From assembly GCA_028689065.1 (NCBI GenBank), contig JAQTWX010000006.1, positions 1 to 51,173 of the forward strand: 51,173 nucleotides of DNA. The letters run 5' to 3'. The translations under genes were made by a program, and so were the position numbers. Positions within the stretch are counted from its first letter, which is position 1. Each line of letters begins with the position of its first letter. This stretch comes from Candidatus Altimarinota bacterium (GTDB lineage: Bacteria; Patescibacteriota; Gracilibacteria; BD1-5; UBA2023). The notes beneath the pieces are model-generated. The model saw nothing but the letters and a program-made list of their open reading frames with translations, did not search any database and was not told the DNA's origin. Below, piece by piece: positions 40,113 through 49,845 of the stretch.

Positions 40113-41093
40113 ATGCACATAATTCATCACACTATCGGGGTTCCCAAGATTATAAAAAAGTCACTTGAGACAAATGAAGCACATTTCTCTGTAGGACCAC
40201 TTCCAAGTGGATATGGGGTTACTCTCGGAAATTCTCTTCGTCGTGTCATGCTTTCTTCTATTCCATGAGCTCGCGTTACTGGTATTAAAGTCAAGGGTAT
40301 CACTCATGAATATGCAACACTTCCTGGTATCAAAGATAGTATTCTTGATGTCATGCTTAATCTTAAAAATCTCGTAGTTTCAAAAACAGATTCTGAAATC
40401 GAATGGATTCATTTGGTAAAGTCAAAAGCAGGAGTTGTTACTGCAGGAGATATTAAAACAAGCTCTGGAATTACTATTCTTAATCCTGAACTTGTAATCA
40501 CTGAGATTGATCGAGATGGATTTGAACTTAATATGAGTATCCGTATCGAAAAAGGAGTTGGATATATGGGAATCGAAGAACTTAAGAAACGAGAAGAAGA
40601 TGTTCATGTACTTCTTCTTGATGCAAACTTCTCTCCTGTACAGAGTGTAAAATATGAGGTTTCAAGTATCCGTTTCGGAGAAATGACAAATCTTGATTCT
40701 CTTGATATCACTGTTAAAACAAATGGTGTTATGAATCCAGAAGATGTTCTTCGTTTCTCTGGAGATATGCTTACTTCTTACTTTGGACTCTTCAATGAAG
40801 AAGGTCTTCAAATTGAAGGAGAGTTTATCGGAGATATCAAACAGATTATCGAAAAAGAAAAACAAGAAGTAAAATCAGAACTCGAAAAAGAAACGTATAC
40901 TCCAATCGAGATTATGGGACTTTCTCCTCGAACACTCAATGCACTTGTAAATGGAGATATTCTCTCTATTGAACAACTCACACGATGTACAGAGGCAAAA
41001 CTTTCTTCTATAAAAGGATTCGGAAAGAAGGCTATGACAGAAGTTCGAGATTCTCTTCGAGAAAGAGGATTCAAACTTCTTGGAGATGACTAA
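40113..41093 (+). CDS. rpoA: RNA polymerase alpha subunit
   Basis: 326 residues. Alpha-NTD for polymerase assembly ([28 protein letters not shown], with Gly from TGA at 40267-40269) and alpha-CTD (IEIMGLSPRTLNALVNGDI, LSSIKGFGKKAMTEVRDSL) for UP elements and activators. The start at 40113 is required by the conserved N-terminus. The single TGA is unusual for a highly expressed gene in this cluster. Confidence 0.98.
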
Positions 41094-41139
41094 TAAAACA
41101 AATCCTTAAGAGATTACTAATCAATAACTATTCCCTATT

Positions 41140-41511
41140 ATGCGACACCGCGTTAGAAAAAATCTTCATTTCAAGAAAAAGGACGTTGATCATCGAAATT
41201 CGATGCTTCGAAGTCTTATGACGAGTCTCTTTACTCATAAAGCTCTTATGACAACTGAGAAACGAGCAGAGGCAGTAACTCCTTTTATTGATACACTTAT
41301 CAACGTAGTAAACGCGGTGGAAAGTGAACAAGATAAGATGAATGCTATTCGACGAGCAGGAGAATATCTTTTCACAAAAGAATCTTCTATTGCACTCTTT
41401 GAACAGGTTGCTCCGAAGTATAAAGGAAAAACTTCTGGATTTACTCGAATTACTCCAATCAAGTATCGAACTGGAGATAATGCTAAGCTTGTTAAACTTG
41501 AACTCTTCTAA
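41140..41511 (+). CDS. rplQ: Ribosomal protein bL17
   Basis: 123 residues: RKNLHFKKKDVDHRNSMLRS, LMTSLFTHKALMTTEKRAEA and a GFTRITPIKYRTGDNAKLV end. Located near the peptide exit tunnel. Follows rpoA as in most bacteria. No TGA. Confidence 0.97.
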   Translation: MRHRVRKNLHFKKKDVDHRNSMLRSLMTSLFTHKALMTTEKRAEAVTPFIDTLINVVNAVESEQDKMNAIRRAGEYLFTKESSIALFEQVAPKYKGKTSGFTRITPIKYRTGDNAKLVKLELF

Positions 41512-41536
41512 TTTTACCCATTCGTTTCCCATTTTT

Positions 41537-41968
41537 ATGAAAACTATTACACCTACACAAATTCCTCTTGATGCCCGAAAGTGGTATATAGTGGATGCAA
41601 AAGGTCAGACTCTTGGACGACTTGCTTCAAGACTCGCAACTATTATCTCAGGAAAAGATCGTGTTGATTTTTCTCCACATATGGATAACGGTGACTATGT
41701 TATTGTCCTTAATACTGCAGAAATTGTCGTAACAGGAAATAAAGAAGAAGCAAAACTCTACCGAACTCACTCTGGACATATGGGTCATTTGAAAGAGGTA
41801 AAACTTTCAAAACTTCGTGCAGAGAAACCAAATAAGATTCTTGAGCATGCTATTTCTGGAATGCTTCCAAAAAATCGTCTTCGTTCAGGTATGATGTTTC
41901 GACTAAAACTTGTTGATGGAGCAACTCATGGATATGAATCTCAAAATCCAACCACTATCACTCTTTAA
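41537..41968 (+). CDS. rplM: Ribosomal protein uL13
   Basis: 143 residues: KWYIVDAKGQTLGRLASRLA, DNGDYVIVLNTAEIVVTGNK, RTHSGHMGHLKEV and the AISGMLPKNRLRSGMM motif. Paired with rpsI as usual. No TGA. Confidence 0.97.
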   Translation: MKTITPTQIPLDARKWYIVDAKGQTLGRLASRLATIISGKDRVDFSPHMDNGDYVIVLNTAEIVVTGNKEEAKLYRTHSGHMGHLKEVKLSKLRAEKPNKILEHAISGMLPKNRLRSGMMFRLKLVDGATHGYESQNPTTITL

Positions 41969-41997
41969 TTATATATTTTCCTAATCAGTAGATTTTT

Positions 41998-42393
41998 ATG
42001 GCAGACAAAAAGTACGTTTACGCAATCGGACGTAGAAAAACAGCAACAGCACAAGTTCGTCTTTTTGCAGGTGCTGGAGAATCAGTAATCAACGGAAAAC
42101 CGATGAATGAATACGTTCATCGAAGTGATCTTTTCGCGGTGCTTCTTGCTCCGTTCAAAACTCTTGGAGTTCAGGATAAGTATCATTTCTCAGTAATCGT
42201 TTCTGGTTCAGGGGAACATTCTCAAGCTGAAGCTATTCGTCTTGGTATTGCTCGTGCTCTTGTTCTTGAAAATGCTACTGCGAGAAAATCTCTTAAGGAT
42301 GAAGGATTTCTCAAACGAGATTCTCGAATCGTTGAACGTAAAAAACCAGGTCTTCATAAGGCTCGTAAAGCTTCACAATGGTCTAAACGTTAA
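41998..42393 (+). CDS. rpsI: Ribosomal protein uS9
   Basis: 131 residues: YAIGRRKTATAQVRLFAG, GEHSQAEAIRLGIARAL and the SRIVERKKPGLHKARKASQW tail ending SKR, which reaches P-site tRNA. No TGA. Confidence 0.98.
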   Translation: MADKKYVYAIGRRKTATAQVRLFAGAGESVINGKPMNEYVHRSDLFAVLLAPFKTLGVQDKYHFSVIVSGSGEHSQAEAIRLGIARALVLENATARKSLKDEGFLKRDSRIVERKKPGLHKARKASQWSKR

Positions 42394-42431
42394 AATATTT
42401 TTCATAATTATTCACTATTAAATTTTCTCTC

Positions 42432-42851
42432 ATGCCTACTATTAGCCAATTGGTAAAAAATCCTCGTCGAGACAAAGCTCGTAAGAGTAAATCTCCTGCT
42501 CTTCAAGTAATCAAGAACTCTATTAAGAGAACAGATCTTGATCTTGCTTGTCCTCAGAAACGAGGGGTGTGTACGAAAGTATATACTATGACTCCAAAAA
42601 AACCGAACTCAGCGCTTCGAAAAGTTGCAAAAATTCGTCTCACTAACGGGTATGAGGTAATTTCTTATATCGGAGGAGAAGGACATAATCTTCAAGAACA
42701 CTCCGTAGTTATGATTCGTGGAGGTCGTGCTAAGGATTTGCCAGGGGTACGATATCATATCGTTCGTGGAGTTCTCGATTCCCAAGGAGTTGATAAACGA
42801 GCACAGAGCCGATCTCAATATGGTACAAAGAAACCAAAGACAAAGAAATAA
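42432..42851 (+). CDS. rpsL: Ribosomal protein uS12
   Basis: 139 residues: [14 protein letters not shown], the decoding-centre [39 protein letters not shown] and [13 protein letters not shown] short insertion lengthens the N-terminal arm ([17 protein letters not shown]). No TGA. Confidence 0.98.
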   Translation: MPTISQLVKNPRRDKARKSKSPALQVIKNSIKRTDLDLACPQKRGVCTKVYTMTPKKPNSALRKVAKIRLTNGYEVISYIGGEGHNLQEHSVVMIRGGRAKDLPGVRYHIVRGVLDSQGVDKRAQSRSQYGTKKPKTKK

Positions 42852-42871
42852 AATAATTCCCCCATTCACTA

Positions 42872-42884
42872 ACAACTAATAACT
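42872..42884 (+). repeat. Recurring ACAACTAATAACT leader upstream of rpsG (copy 2)
   Basis: Exact repeat of the 13-mer at 38976, followed by ATTCATT and the rpsG ATG at 42892. Confidence 0.65.
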
Positions 42885-42891
42885 ATTCATT

Positions 42892-43344
42892 ATGAGTACG
42901 AAAGGAACTATCATTGCAGTCAAGAACGAGAGAATTGCAAAATTTGCAAATTATATCATGAAAGCAGGAAAGAAAACTCTTGCTATGAAAATACTCTCCA
43001 ATACCTTTGAGGCCATGAAAGCAAAAGGTCATGAAAATCCAGAAGAGGTTTTCGAAAAGGCATTTGAGAATGTTATGCCACGAATTGAGGTTCGTCCAAA
43101 ACGAGTTGGTGGTTCTATCTATCAAGTTCCTCAAGAAGTAAAACCAAAACGACAGTTTGCTCTCGCAGTTCGTTGGATTCTTGCTTCTGCACGTGCTAAG
43201 AGTGGTGGTGAGTTTTCTAACTTCCTTGCTCAGGAATTGATCGAAGCATCTCAGGAAACTGGAAATGCGGTGAAAAAGAAACTTGAAACATACAAGATGG
43301 CTGAAGCAAATAAGGCATTTGCTCGATTCGCAAACAACCGATAA
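42892..43344 (+). CDS. rpsG: Ribosomal protein uS7
   Basis: 150 residues: KFANYIMKAGKKTLAMKIL, ENVMPRIEVRPKRVGGSIYQVP and LAVRWILASARAK. Head-domain assembly protein. Here rpsL-rpsG is not followed by fusA and tuf as in many bacteria. No TGA. Confidence 0.97.
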   Translation: MSTKGTIIAVKNERIAKFANYIMKAGKKTLAMKILSNTFEAMKAKGHENPEEVFEKAFENVMPRIEVRPKRVGGSIYQVPQEVKPKRQFALAVRWILASARAKSGGEFSNFLAQELIEASQETGNAVKKKLETYKMAEANKAFARFANNR

Positions 43345-43396
43345 TTCTTTAAAAGAATATAGGTAACTAAAAAAACTATCATTAATTTTTTCTATT

Positions 43397-43669
43397 ATGG
43401 CTCATAAAAAAGCAATGGGTTCGACCGCCAATGGTCGAGATTCGGTCGCAAAACGACTTGGAGTAAAAGTGTTTGGTGAACAACCAGTGCTTGCCGGAGG
43501 TATTATTATTCGACAGAAAGGAAATAAATTTTGGCCTGGTGAGAATGTTCAACAAGGTCATGATTTTACTCTCTTCGCTACAAAGGCTGGAATGGTTTCT
43601 TTTCAAGAGAAACGAAAAACTGGTTTTGATGGACGAGTATATCGAGATATCTTCGTTTCAGTTAAATAA
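43397..43669 (+). CDS. rpmA: Ribosomal protein bL27
   Basis: 90 residues: [58 protein letters not shown]. The mature N-terminus starts directly at AHKKA with no Firmicutes-type propeptide. Last gene of the cluster, followed by a terminator. No TGA. Confidence 0.97.
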   Translation: MAHKKAMGSTANGRDSVAKRLGVKVFGEQPVLAGGIIIRQKGNKFWPGENVQQGHDFTLFATKAGMVSFQEKRKTGFDGRVYRDIFVSVK

Positions 43670-43673
43670 TTTA

Positions 43674-43702
43674 AAAAACCCTCCGAGAAACGGAGGGTTT
43701 TT
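43674..43702 (+). terminator. Terminator of the ribosomal cluster
   Basis: AAAAACCCTCCG and CGGAGGGTTTTT, 12-bp perfect stem, 5-base loop, 5 bases after the rpmA stop. Confidence 0.93.
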
Positions 43703-43718
43703 CATAATATATTTCTTT

Positions 43719-44174
43719 ATGATTTCCATTGTTACTGTTTCGGATTCTTACACCCACTTCCGAGAACCGATTGAGGAGTATATTCGTCGTTTAAAAGGAG
43801 TAGTTGAAGTAAAAGTTATTAAACCTGAAAAATCTGAAAATCCTGCACTTATTCGTCAGAAAGAAAGCCAGCGAATCTTAGAACTTCTTGGAAAGCAGAA
43901 AGGACTTATCGTCTACTGTGATATAGGATCTGTGATTTTCTCGACTGAATCACTTGCTGAGATGGTTGAGAAATCTAAAATAACCCATCCAAATATTGTT
44001 TTTATTATCGGAGGAGCGTATGGTATAGATGAAAACATTCTCGCACCATTTATCCATAAAAGAATCTCTTTTTCTCCGATGACCTTTCCTCATTCTCTCG
44101 CTTTCTTGATTATATTAGAACAACTTTATCGAGTAGAACAGATTCGCAAGAATACAGGATATCATCACGGATAA
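43719..44174 (+). CDS. rlmH: 23S rRNA (pseudouridine1915-N3)-methyltransferase RlmH
   Basis: 151 residues, SPOUT-class enzyme acting on helix 69 of 23S rRNA. ISIVTVSDSYTHFREPIEEY start, FIIGGAYGIDENI (SAM-binding knot) and the MTFPHSLAFLIILEQLYR, NTGYHHG end typical of the family. An in-frame ATG at 43473 would overlap rpmA and the terminator, so 43719 is the start. Confidence 0.93.
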   Translation: MISIVTVSDSYTHFREPIEEYIRRLKGVVEVKVIKPEKSENPALIRQKESQRILELLGKQKGLIVYCDIGSVIFSTESLAEMVEKSKITHPNIVFIIGGAYGIDENILAPFIHKRISFSPMTFPHSLAFLIILEQLYRVEQIRKNTGYHHG

Positions 44175-44195
44175 ATTTATTTTCCATTATTTCCA

Positions 44196-44879
44196 ATGAA
44201 ACAAGTCCTTTCTTATTCTATTACTCATATTCCTGGTACTGATTTGCTTGAAAATCAGTATCTCTTTCAGATTGCGACTGATATCTCATCACCTATGATT
44301 ATTGATCTTTCCGAACTTCTCAAAGAGTTTCGAAATAATCGGGTGGAGTTCAAGAAAGACTACAAGCTCTGGAACGACGTATATCCGGGAGAAAAAGAAT
44401 TGGAGTTATTTCAGAAAATAGTTGAAAAAGCTCTTACAGAGAAAAGAAAAATCCATATTATCAATTGTACACTTCGGGAGGAAGTTCAGATTATTCGAGA
44501 ACTCTATGAAGAGCTTGGATATTTCGATATAAAGGAGAATCGATTCATAGTTCCATTTGCAACTACCCCTATTACTATTGGAGTAAATATTCGGAATCTT
44601 CTATATTCGACCAAAGATTATAAGTCCAAACGTGAGCAGATTTGTTTTATACCACCACCACGTGAGTCAGGACATGTAAAAACACTTTTTGCAGCAATAA
44701 ATTCTGGAGTAATATCGACCGTGAATATTAATAATATTACAAAAGAAGAAGTATCTCTAAAGACCTTATTAGATATAGAAAAAATAAATCTTACGACATT
44801 TGCGCAAGTAATCTATGGAAATTTTCTAGAAATAGGATGCAAGATAGGATGTGTTGAGGAATGGAGAGTAGAATTATAG
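44196..44879 (+). CDS. Unknown protein, 227 residues
   Basis: Soluble alpha/beta protein: MIIDLSELLKEFRNNRVEF, IHIINCTLREEVQIIRELYEELGYF, FIPPPRESGHVKTLFAAINSG, and a C-terminal IGCKIGCVEEW. The PPPRESGHVKTL segment looks like a functional loop. No TM helices and no TGA. It lies 21 bases after rlmH, probably in one transcript. No family recognised. Confidence 0.72.
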   Translation: MKQVLSYSITHIPGTDLLENQYLFQIATDISSPMIIDLSELLKEFRNNRVEFKKDYKLWNDVYPGEKELELFQKIVEKALTEKRKIHIINCTLREEVQIIRELYEELGYFDIKENRFIVPFATTPITIGVNIRNLLYSTKDYKSKREQICFIPPPRESGHVKTLFAAINSGVISTVNINNITKEEVSLKTLLDIEKINLTTFAQVIYGNFLEIGCKIGCVEEWRVEL

Positions 44880-44906
44880 CGATATAATAAGAACTATATA
44901 TTAAAT

Positions 44907-44934
44907 TTGTATTTCATTTTCTTTTTGTTATACT
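44907..44934 (+). promoter_or_regulatory. Promoter of the pseudopilin fusion gene
   Basis: TTGTAT, 16-bp spacer, TATACT (44929-44934), 31 bases before the ATG at 44966. Confidence 0.6.
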
Positions 44935-44965
44935 TATTTTAAATAAAATTGCTAACATTTACTAT

Positions 44966-46993
44966 ATGGGAAATTCACGTAAGTATATAAATATACAAAG
45001 CGGTGATGTTTTAAAAAATCCTATTCTTATTAAAAATCAAGAATCTAGAATTAAAAACTTCAGGGGTTTCACCCTTGTTGAACTTATTGTTGTTATTACT
45101 ATTCTTGTTATTCTCTGAACTATTGCTTTTACTTCTCTTGCTGGATTTCAAAGTTCTGCGAGAGATAGTGATAGAATTACGACCCTTGAAAATATAGATT
45201 CTTGACTTTCCATTTTTCAAATACAATCAGGATACTATCCTTTTCCAGAAGCAAATGGTTCAAATCCTATTCTGACAGGAAGTATTAACGGAGTTATTTA
45301 TTCATATCTCGGAGTCATCGGAGACAGTACATCTCGTATTGTTAAGATGAACAAATTTCCTTTAGATCCTCTCTCTGGCACTGCGTATATTTATGCTGTA
45401 TCTTCTAATAAAAGATATTATCAAACAGCAACGACTTTAGAGAACACCCTTTCATATAATATTCCTTTCCTTGTTCCTGTTGTTTATGCTGATACTTTCT
45501 ATCAAGCAAAGGTCAATGGAAATTATCCTGGATACATCAAATTTAGCAGTGGTTCAGAGACATGGATTGCAAATGCCCCGAGTCTTATTTGGAATAATAC
45601 TGGTTCTATCGACCTTCTGTCCGCAGGAACCTATTTTGTCGTAAATAAACAATCTAATCTTCCCTATCAATTTGATTCTACAATAACGATACAGAATAAG
45701 AATGGACAGGAGATGATACAAACAATCACGGGAACCGGAGTGGCAACACTTACAGGAGTGAATATATCAAATATTACGACTACTTCGGGAGTGTCAAATA
45801 TATTTACAGGAACACTTCTTGCAAGTTTTGGTGGGAATATGTCTGTAATAGAAAAAGCAGTTCTAGGAAATATTTCAATTGCTTCTATTCCTGAAGTACC
45901 ATCAGTAAATATACCGTCTGCTCCAGCAGTAAGTGCTGCAAGTAGTATTACTCAAACAAGTATTACATGGAATTGGCAATCATCGGTTAATGCTACAAGC
46001 TATCAGTTTAGTGCAGACAATTCCACATGGATTGATAAAGGAAATATTACCAGTTTCAATGAAACTGGACTTACTTGTGCCACGAGTTATACACGATATA
46101 TAAAAGCCTGTAATGCAGGAGGATGTAGTAATGCGACAACCCTCAGTAGTACGAGCACAAGTGTATGTCCTTTTCTTGCAACAGGAGGAACAATTACATA
46201 TACAGATTCTAATGGTCTTAATCCACGATCTTCACCAGCATATTTGGGTGGATATACAGTGCATACATTTACAATAGTAGGAACAAGTACATTTACTGTT
46301 ACTTCAGGAAGTAAATTAGTAGATTATTTGGTGGTTGGTGGAGGAGGAGGGGCTTCTTGTTGAGGATGAGGTGGTGGTGGGTATTTGGAGGGTACTGGAT
46401 TTCTGGTAGAAATGAATAGTTACTCTATAACGATAGGTTCAGGAGGTACTGCTGCAGGAAATGCTACTACTGCAAGTACCAATGGTGGAGCTTCAGTATT
46501 CTCGACTATAGTTGCAGCTGGTGGTGGAGCGGGTGGAAATGGTGTTGATAAAAATTGATCAGCAGGATGAAGTGGTGGTTGAGAATGTTGGGGACAAGGT
46601 TCTATTGGTGAAGGAACTCCTGCTCAATGAAATAATGGAGGAACATGAGGAAACGGAGGAGGAGATAGTTTTGCTTCTGCTGGAGGAGGAGGTGCAGGTT
46701 CCGCAGGTGCTGTAGTATCTGGTTCTACAGGTGGTGCTGGTGGGATAGGACGTACTTCTTCTATTAGTGGGATATTAACCTATTATGCAGGTGGAGGAGG
46801 AGGTAATGGGGCTTTATCAGTAGGTATTGGAGGCTTGGGAGGTGGTGGGAATTGAGGTCTTGCAAGAGCCACCCCTGGTAGTGCAGGTGCTCCTAATACG
46901 GGTGGTGGAGGAGGAGGGGATAATTATAATAATATAATAAGCGGTGCTCCAGGTGGTTCCGGAATCGTTATTATCCGATACCTTACAAACTAA
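44966..46993 (+). CDS. Pseudopilin fused to Fn3-like and glycine-rich surface domains
   Basis: 675 residues. A long prepilin leader (34 residues) ends at the peptidase site FRG/FTLVELIVV, with Glu at +5 of the mature form; the pilin-like head follows to about 125 (YYPFPEANGSN, PLDPLSG). A beta-rich middle and an Fn3-like domain (about 317-402; two Cys pairs) lead to a Gly-rich C-terminus from about 455 (YLVVGGGGGASCG to GSGIVIIRYLTN). That last part resembles bacterial and phage glycine-rich adhesin domains. At least nine TGA codons occur in the Gly-rich part. Export and anchoring through a type IV pilus or T2SS-like machine is expected, with the C-terminal domain as adhesin; no pilus assembly gene is in the window. 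Confidence 0.85.
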
Positions 46994-47035
46994 AAAGTTT
47001 GGTGTACGTTTTTTAGTTTATCAATATTGAACAAT

Positions 47036-47069
47036 AAAAAAGTAAATCCAATTTTGGATTTACTTTTTT
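47036..47069. terminator. Bidirectional terminator between convergent genes
   Basis: AAAAAGTAAATCCA pairs with TGGATTTACTTTTT around a short loop. The pseudopilin gene ends at 46993 and the membrane-protein gene ends at 47071 from the other side. Confidence 0.88.
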
Positions 47070-47070
47070 A

Positions 47071-47403
47071 TTATACCCCCTTTCCTTGAAGAGTGATATT
47101 GAGAAGTGATTGTTCAATCTCCTTTTCAAGCTCTCCTTGTATTTCCTTCATGAGGATGAGGTCTTTGATAATATTGCGTTTTGCATCTTTTTCCTGTTTT
47201 TGTGCTCGAGCTACTATAAAACTATAGATATGAGGGGCAAGAAAATAGATACATCCATACACAAGAAGCGTTCATAAAACAATCATGGGTACTGTGAGAT
47301 TATCCATAGTAAATATATAGGAGAATTCTTGGAGATTCTCTGGATTATATTGAAAGGTGTATGGTATGAAAAACATATAAGTATAGTTATAAATTAATGT
47401 CAT
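47071..47403 (-). CDS. Small membrane protein with coiled-coil tail
   Basis: 110 residues. An N-terminal outer or membrane-edge region, one TM helix (about 40-65, PMIVLGTLLVYGCIYFLAPHIY, Gly from TGA) and a charged helical tail (ARAQKQEKDAKRNIIKDLIL, EIQGELEKEIEQSLL) that may form a coiled coil. It is 24 bases after the sortase gene. Possible partner of the sortase system; function unknown. Confidence 0.7.
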
Positions 47404-47427
47404 TATCTCCTTTGAGAGACTGATTTT

Positions 47428-48435
47428 TTATTTCCCTTCTTGAAGTTCTGCAAATACAATAAGTCGATTGAGAGTTGTTCCAATTGGCCAACAAGTCATA
47501 AGAGAGAGTTCTTTCTTTCCTTCGTCACGATCCAATATTTTTACATTTCCCGGTTTTATTACTTTTTTCTCGCGAATGATATAAGTAAACTTTTTTTGGT
47601 TGTAATAGACGATAATTTCATCTCCGAAAGAGAGTTCATCAAGAAGAGCAAAAATACTATTATACTCTCCTTTAACCCAAGGATAATTGGAGCTATGCCC
47701 AAATATAAAGGTATTTCCTAGTTCTCCTGGTTTTGCAGTTCCTGGATATCGAACAACTCCTTTTTCAAGTTCCTGCATAAAGATATTTTCAATATGATCG
47801 AAATCAAATCCTGTATTGAGTCGTACATCTACAAGAGGGACATTTTTTCCGATTTTTGGAATAATAATACGATTGTCATATGGAGTAATATCAAGATTGA
47901 TATTTAACTGAGCTTCTTTTGAAATAAGGAGTTTTGGAGAGAGTCTATCTTCTCGAACGGTCGTATTGTTTTCTTCTAGTTTTTTCTTGATATCTTCTTG
48001 TTCTTCTTCTTTCTCACCTTCATTATCGATAGTGTTATCTGCATACACTATCACACGTGATTTATCGAGCACAGAGATGATATCATTCTTAGAATCAGTA
48101 AGTGCTTGAGGATTGAGATAAGCAGAAAGAACTGTTGAGTAGGAATTCCAATTGGCCGTTGTGAGAAGAATGGTAAATACGATTGTTGAAATACTCAAAT
48201 AATAGAATAAAAACTGTATTTTTGGAACACTCGCTCGACGAAAACGAGTAAGCAGAGATTCTCGATGAATTTCCTGAGATTGAACATTTGCAGACATTTC
48301 CATAGAAAGATTCTCTATCGAGAGAAGAGGATCTTTTAGTTCTAGAGACATTTTGCTATCTACAATTACTTCTTCTTGATCAAGAAGTGCAAGAATATCA
48401 AAATTGGTTGCTTCGGGTATTTTTTGTGAATCCAT
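47428..48435 (-). CDS. Sortase (transpeptidase)
   Basis: 335 residues. A cytoplasmic N-terminus of about 105 residues, one TM helix (about 107-127, FYYLSISTIVFTILLTTANW), a charged linker and a C-terminal sortase barrel with IFGHSSNYPW (catalytic His), ELSLMTCWPIG (catalytic Cys) and TTLNRLIVFAEL (catalytic Arg). Sortases link surface proteins to cell-wall or pilin amines. No LPXTG-type signal is visible in the surface proteins of this window, so its substrates lie elsewhere or use another motif. The start at 48435 was chosen over an ATG at 48510 that lies at the -35 element. No TGA. Confidence 0.92.
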   Translation of the reverse strand: MDSQKIPEATNFDILALLDQEEVIVDSKMSLELKDPLLSIENLSMEMSANVQSQEIHRESLLTRFRRASVPKIQFLFYYLSISTIVFTILLTTANWNSYSTVLSAYLNPQALTDSKNDIISVLDKSRVIVYADNTIDNEGEKEEEQEDIKKKLEENNTTVREDRLSPKLLISKEAQLNINLDITPYDNRIIIPKIGKNVPLVDVRLNTGFDFDHIENIFMQELEKGVVRYPGTAKPGELGNTFIFGHSSNYPWVKGEYNSIFALLDELSFGDEIIVYYNQKKFTYIIREKKVIKPGNVKILDRDEGKKELSLMTCWPIGTTLNRLIVFAELQEGK

Positions 48436-48440
48436 GGTAT

Positions 48441-48505
48441 GTATTTTTGTATGAGATATGACGTATATTGATAACTTAGATATCTTACCGTATTTTTGTA
48501 TGAGA
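48441..48505. repeat. 16-bp direct repeat flanking the sortase promoter
   Basis: GTATTTTTGTATGAGA occurs exactly at 48441-48456 and 48490-48505, 49 bp apart. One copy overlaps the promoter spacer, the other lies in the leader. Candidate regulator-binding sites. Confidence 0.7.
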
Positions 48506-48510
48506 GTCAA
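48482..48510 (-). promoter_or_regulatory. Sortase gene promoter
   Basis: On the minus strand TTGACT (48505-48510), 17-bp spacer, TAAGAT (48482-48487). The spacer lies inside the second copy of the direct repeat. Confidence 0.6.
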
Positions 48511-48536
48511 AAAAGCGAATTGACAAAGAACATATA

Positions 48537-49718
48537 TTATTCCATCTTAAAACTTACGGTTGTATCTTGCTTTTGTATAGTTTGAATTCGTTTGGTATTT
48601 TTGAGAAGTCCAAAAGTGAGAGTATTAATAATGGCATATATTTCATATAAGAGGGGTATTCGAACAAAAACATTCGTTTCTATGGAAGCAATTCCATAGA
48701 ATATAGGAAAAAGTAGAAAGAGTTCGAGAGGAGATGTAAAAGAGAATAACAATCCAATAATAATAGCAAGAAGAGTAATAACAAGACCTTGTCATATAGC
48801 AAGAACATATTGTGTTGTTCGGCAAGTAAAAAGTTTCGGAAGGAAAATGAGGTTGAAAAATGGAATAAAAATCCAAAAAGATTGAAACAAAAGTGTTTTG
48901 TCCGTAAAATATTCCTGAAGAGATTCTTGCAAGATTGTATCTTTATTTTTTACATTTTTTATATTATCTACAAAAGAAAGAGTGGTATTCTTTCCAAATA
49001 TCATACTGCTCACTTCTTTGATATAAGAAGGAATAGAACGGATAATTCTATATATAGAATCTATATCTGGTATATAATTAAAAAAATTCGGTATAATATA
49101 GGTATTGCTCATAAAAAATCGAGCAGCAAGAAAAACAAAAGATAGTATACCAATAAAAAGAAGAATCATAGAAAGTGAATCGAATCCATTATTAACAAAA
49201 GAAACAAGATATATAAATCAAAAAATAGAAGATACTCTTGCTCCAGTAGTTGTTACAATATTTGGATACTTCTTTGTAATAATCATTCCAAGAAATGGGA
49301 TATAAGAAACAAGAAATATAACTCTTTCTGCCTCAGTTGCTCCAGAGAATTGAAAAGTATGTCCATTCAAAAAGAATGATAGAGGAGTGTTTGTTGTATT
49401 TTCGAGAGGATTATCATCCTTGTATCCTCTATATACTCCTCAAATAATAAAAAGTATAAGTGCCGCAAAAAAGAGAATATCTATAACGTGAGTTAAGGTT
49501 ATTTGAATTACTGGGATGGAATAGGAAAAGAAATTTCCAAAAAAATAAGAATATAAAGAATAGGAAACAAGGAAGATAATATGTCCTTGGGTGGCAATTT
49601 TTGCATGTTTTTTAATAAATGGATCTGTAAAGTTGGGATTATTTTTTGCGAGCAAAAAAATCCATCCGAGAAAAAAGTAGGATATGAGAGCATTGATTCG
49701 TATTTTTCGCGAAATCAT
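48537..49718 (-). CDS. Polytopic membrane protein
   Basis: 393 residues, with about nine hydrophobic segments and short loops. Under the standard code it falls into three open frames; with TGA as glycine (III G at 49439, SIFG near 49217, LAIG near 48790) it is continuous. The sequence starts MISRKIRINALISYFFLGWI and includes a loop with an NGHTFQFSGATEAER segment. No transporter or enzyme signature was recognised. It lies upstream of the sortase gene on the same strand, but the sortase has its own promoter. A role in surface polymer or envelope biology is a guess. Confidence 0.78.
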
Positions 49719-49790
49719 AGAGAGAAAGTTATCATTTTAGAAAAAGTTTCTTATTTCGTTTTCATTGTATCATATACTTTTTATTTTTAC

Positions 49791-49830
49791 AAAAAAATCC
49801 CACCCATTCTCGAAAAAATGGGTGGGATTT
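49791..49830 (-). terminator. rpsU terminator
   Basis: AAATCCCACCCATT pairs perfectly with AATGGGTGGGATTT (14 bp, 8-base loop), with seven T on the minus-strand exit side, 16 bases after the rpsU stop. Confidence 0.93.
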
Positions 49831-49845
49831 AAAAAACTTGAACTA

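Noticed and set aside
43473-43718. Upstream extension of rlmH
   Set aside because: Overlaps rpmA and its terminator; the family N-terminus begins at 43719.
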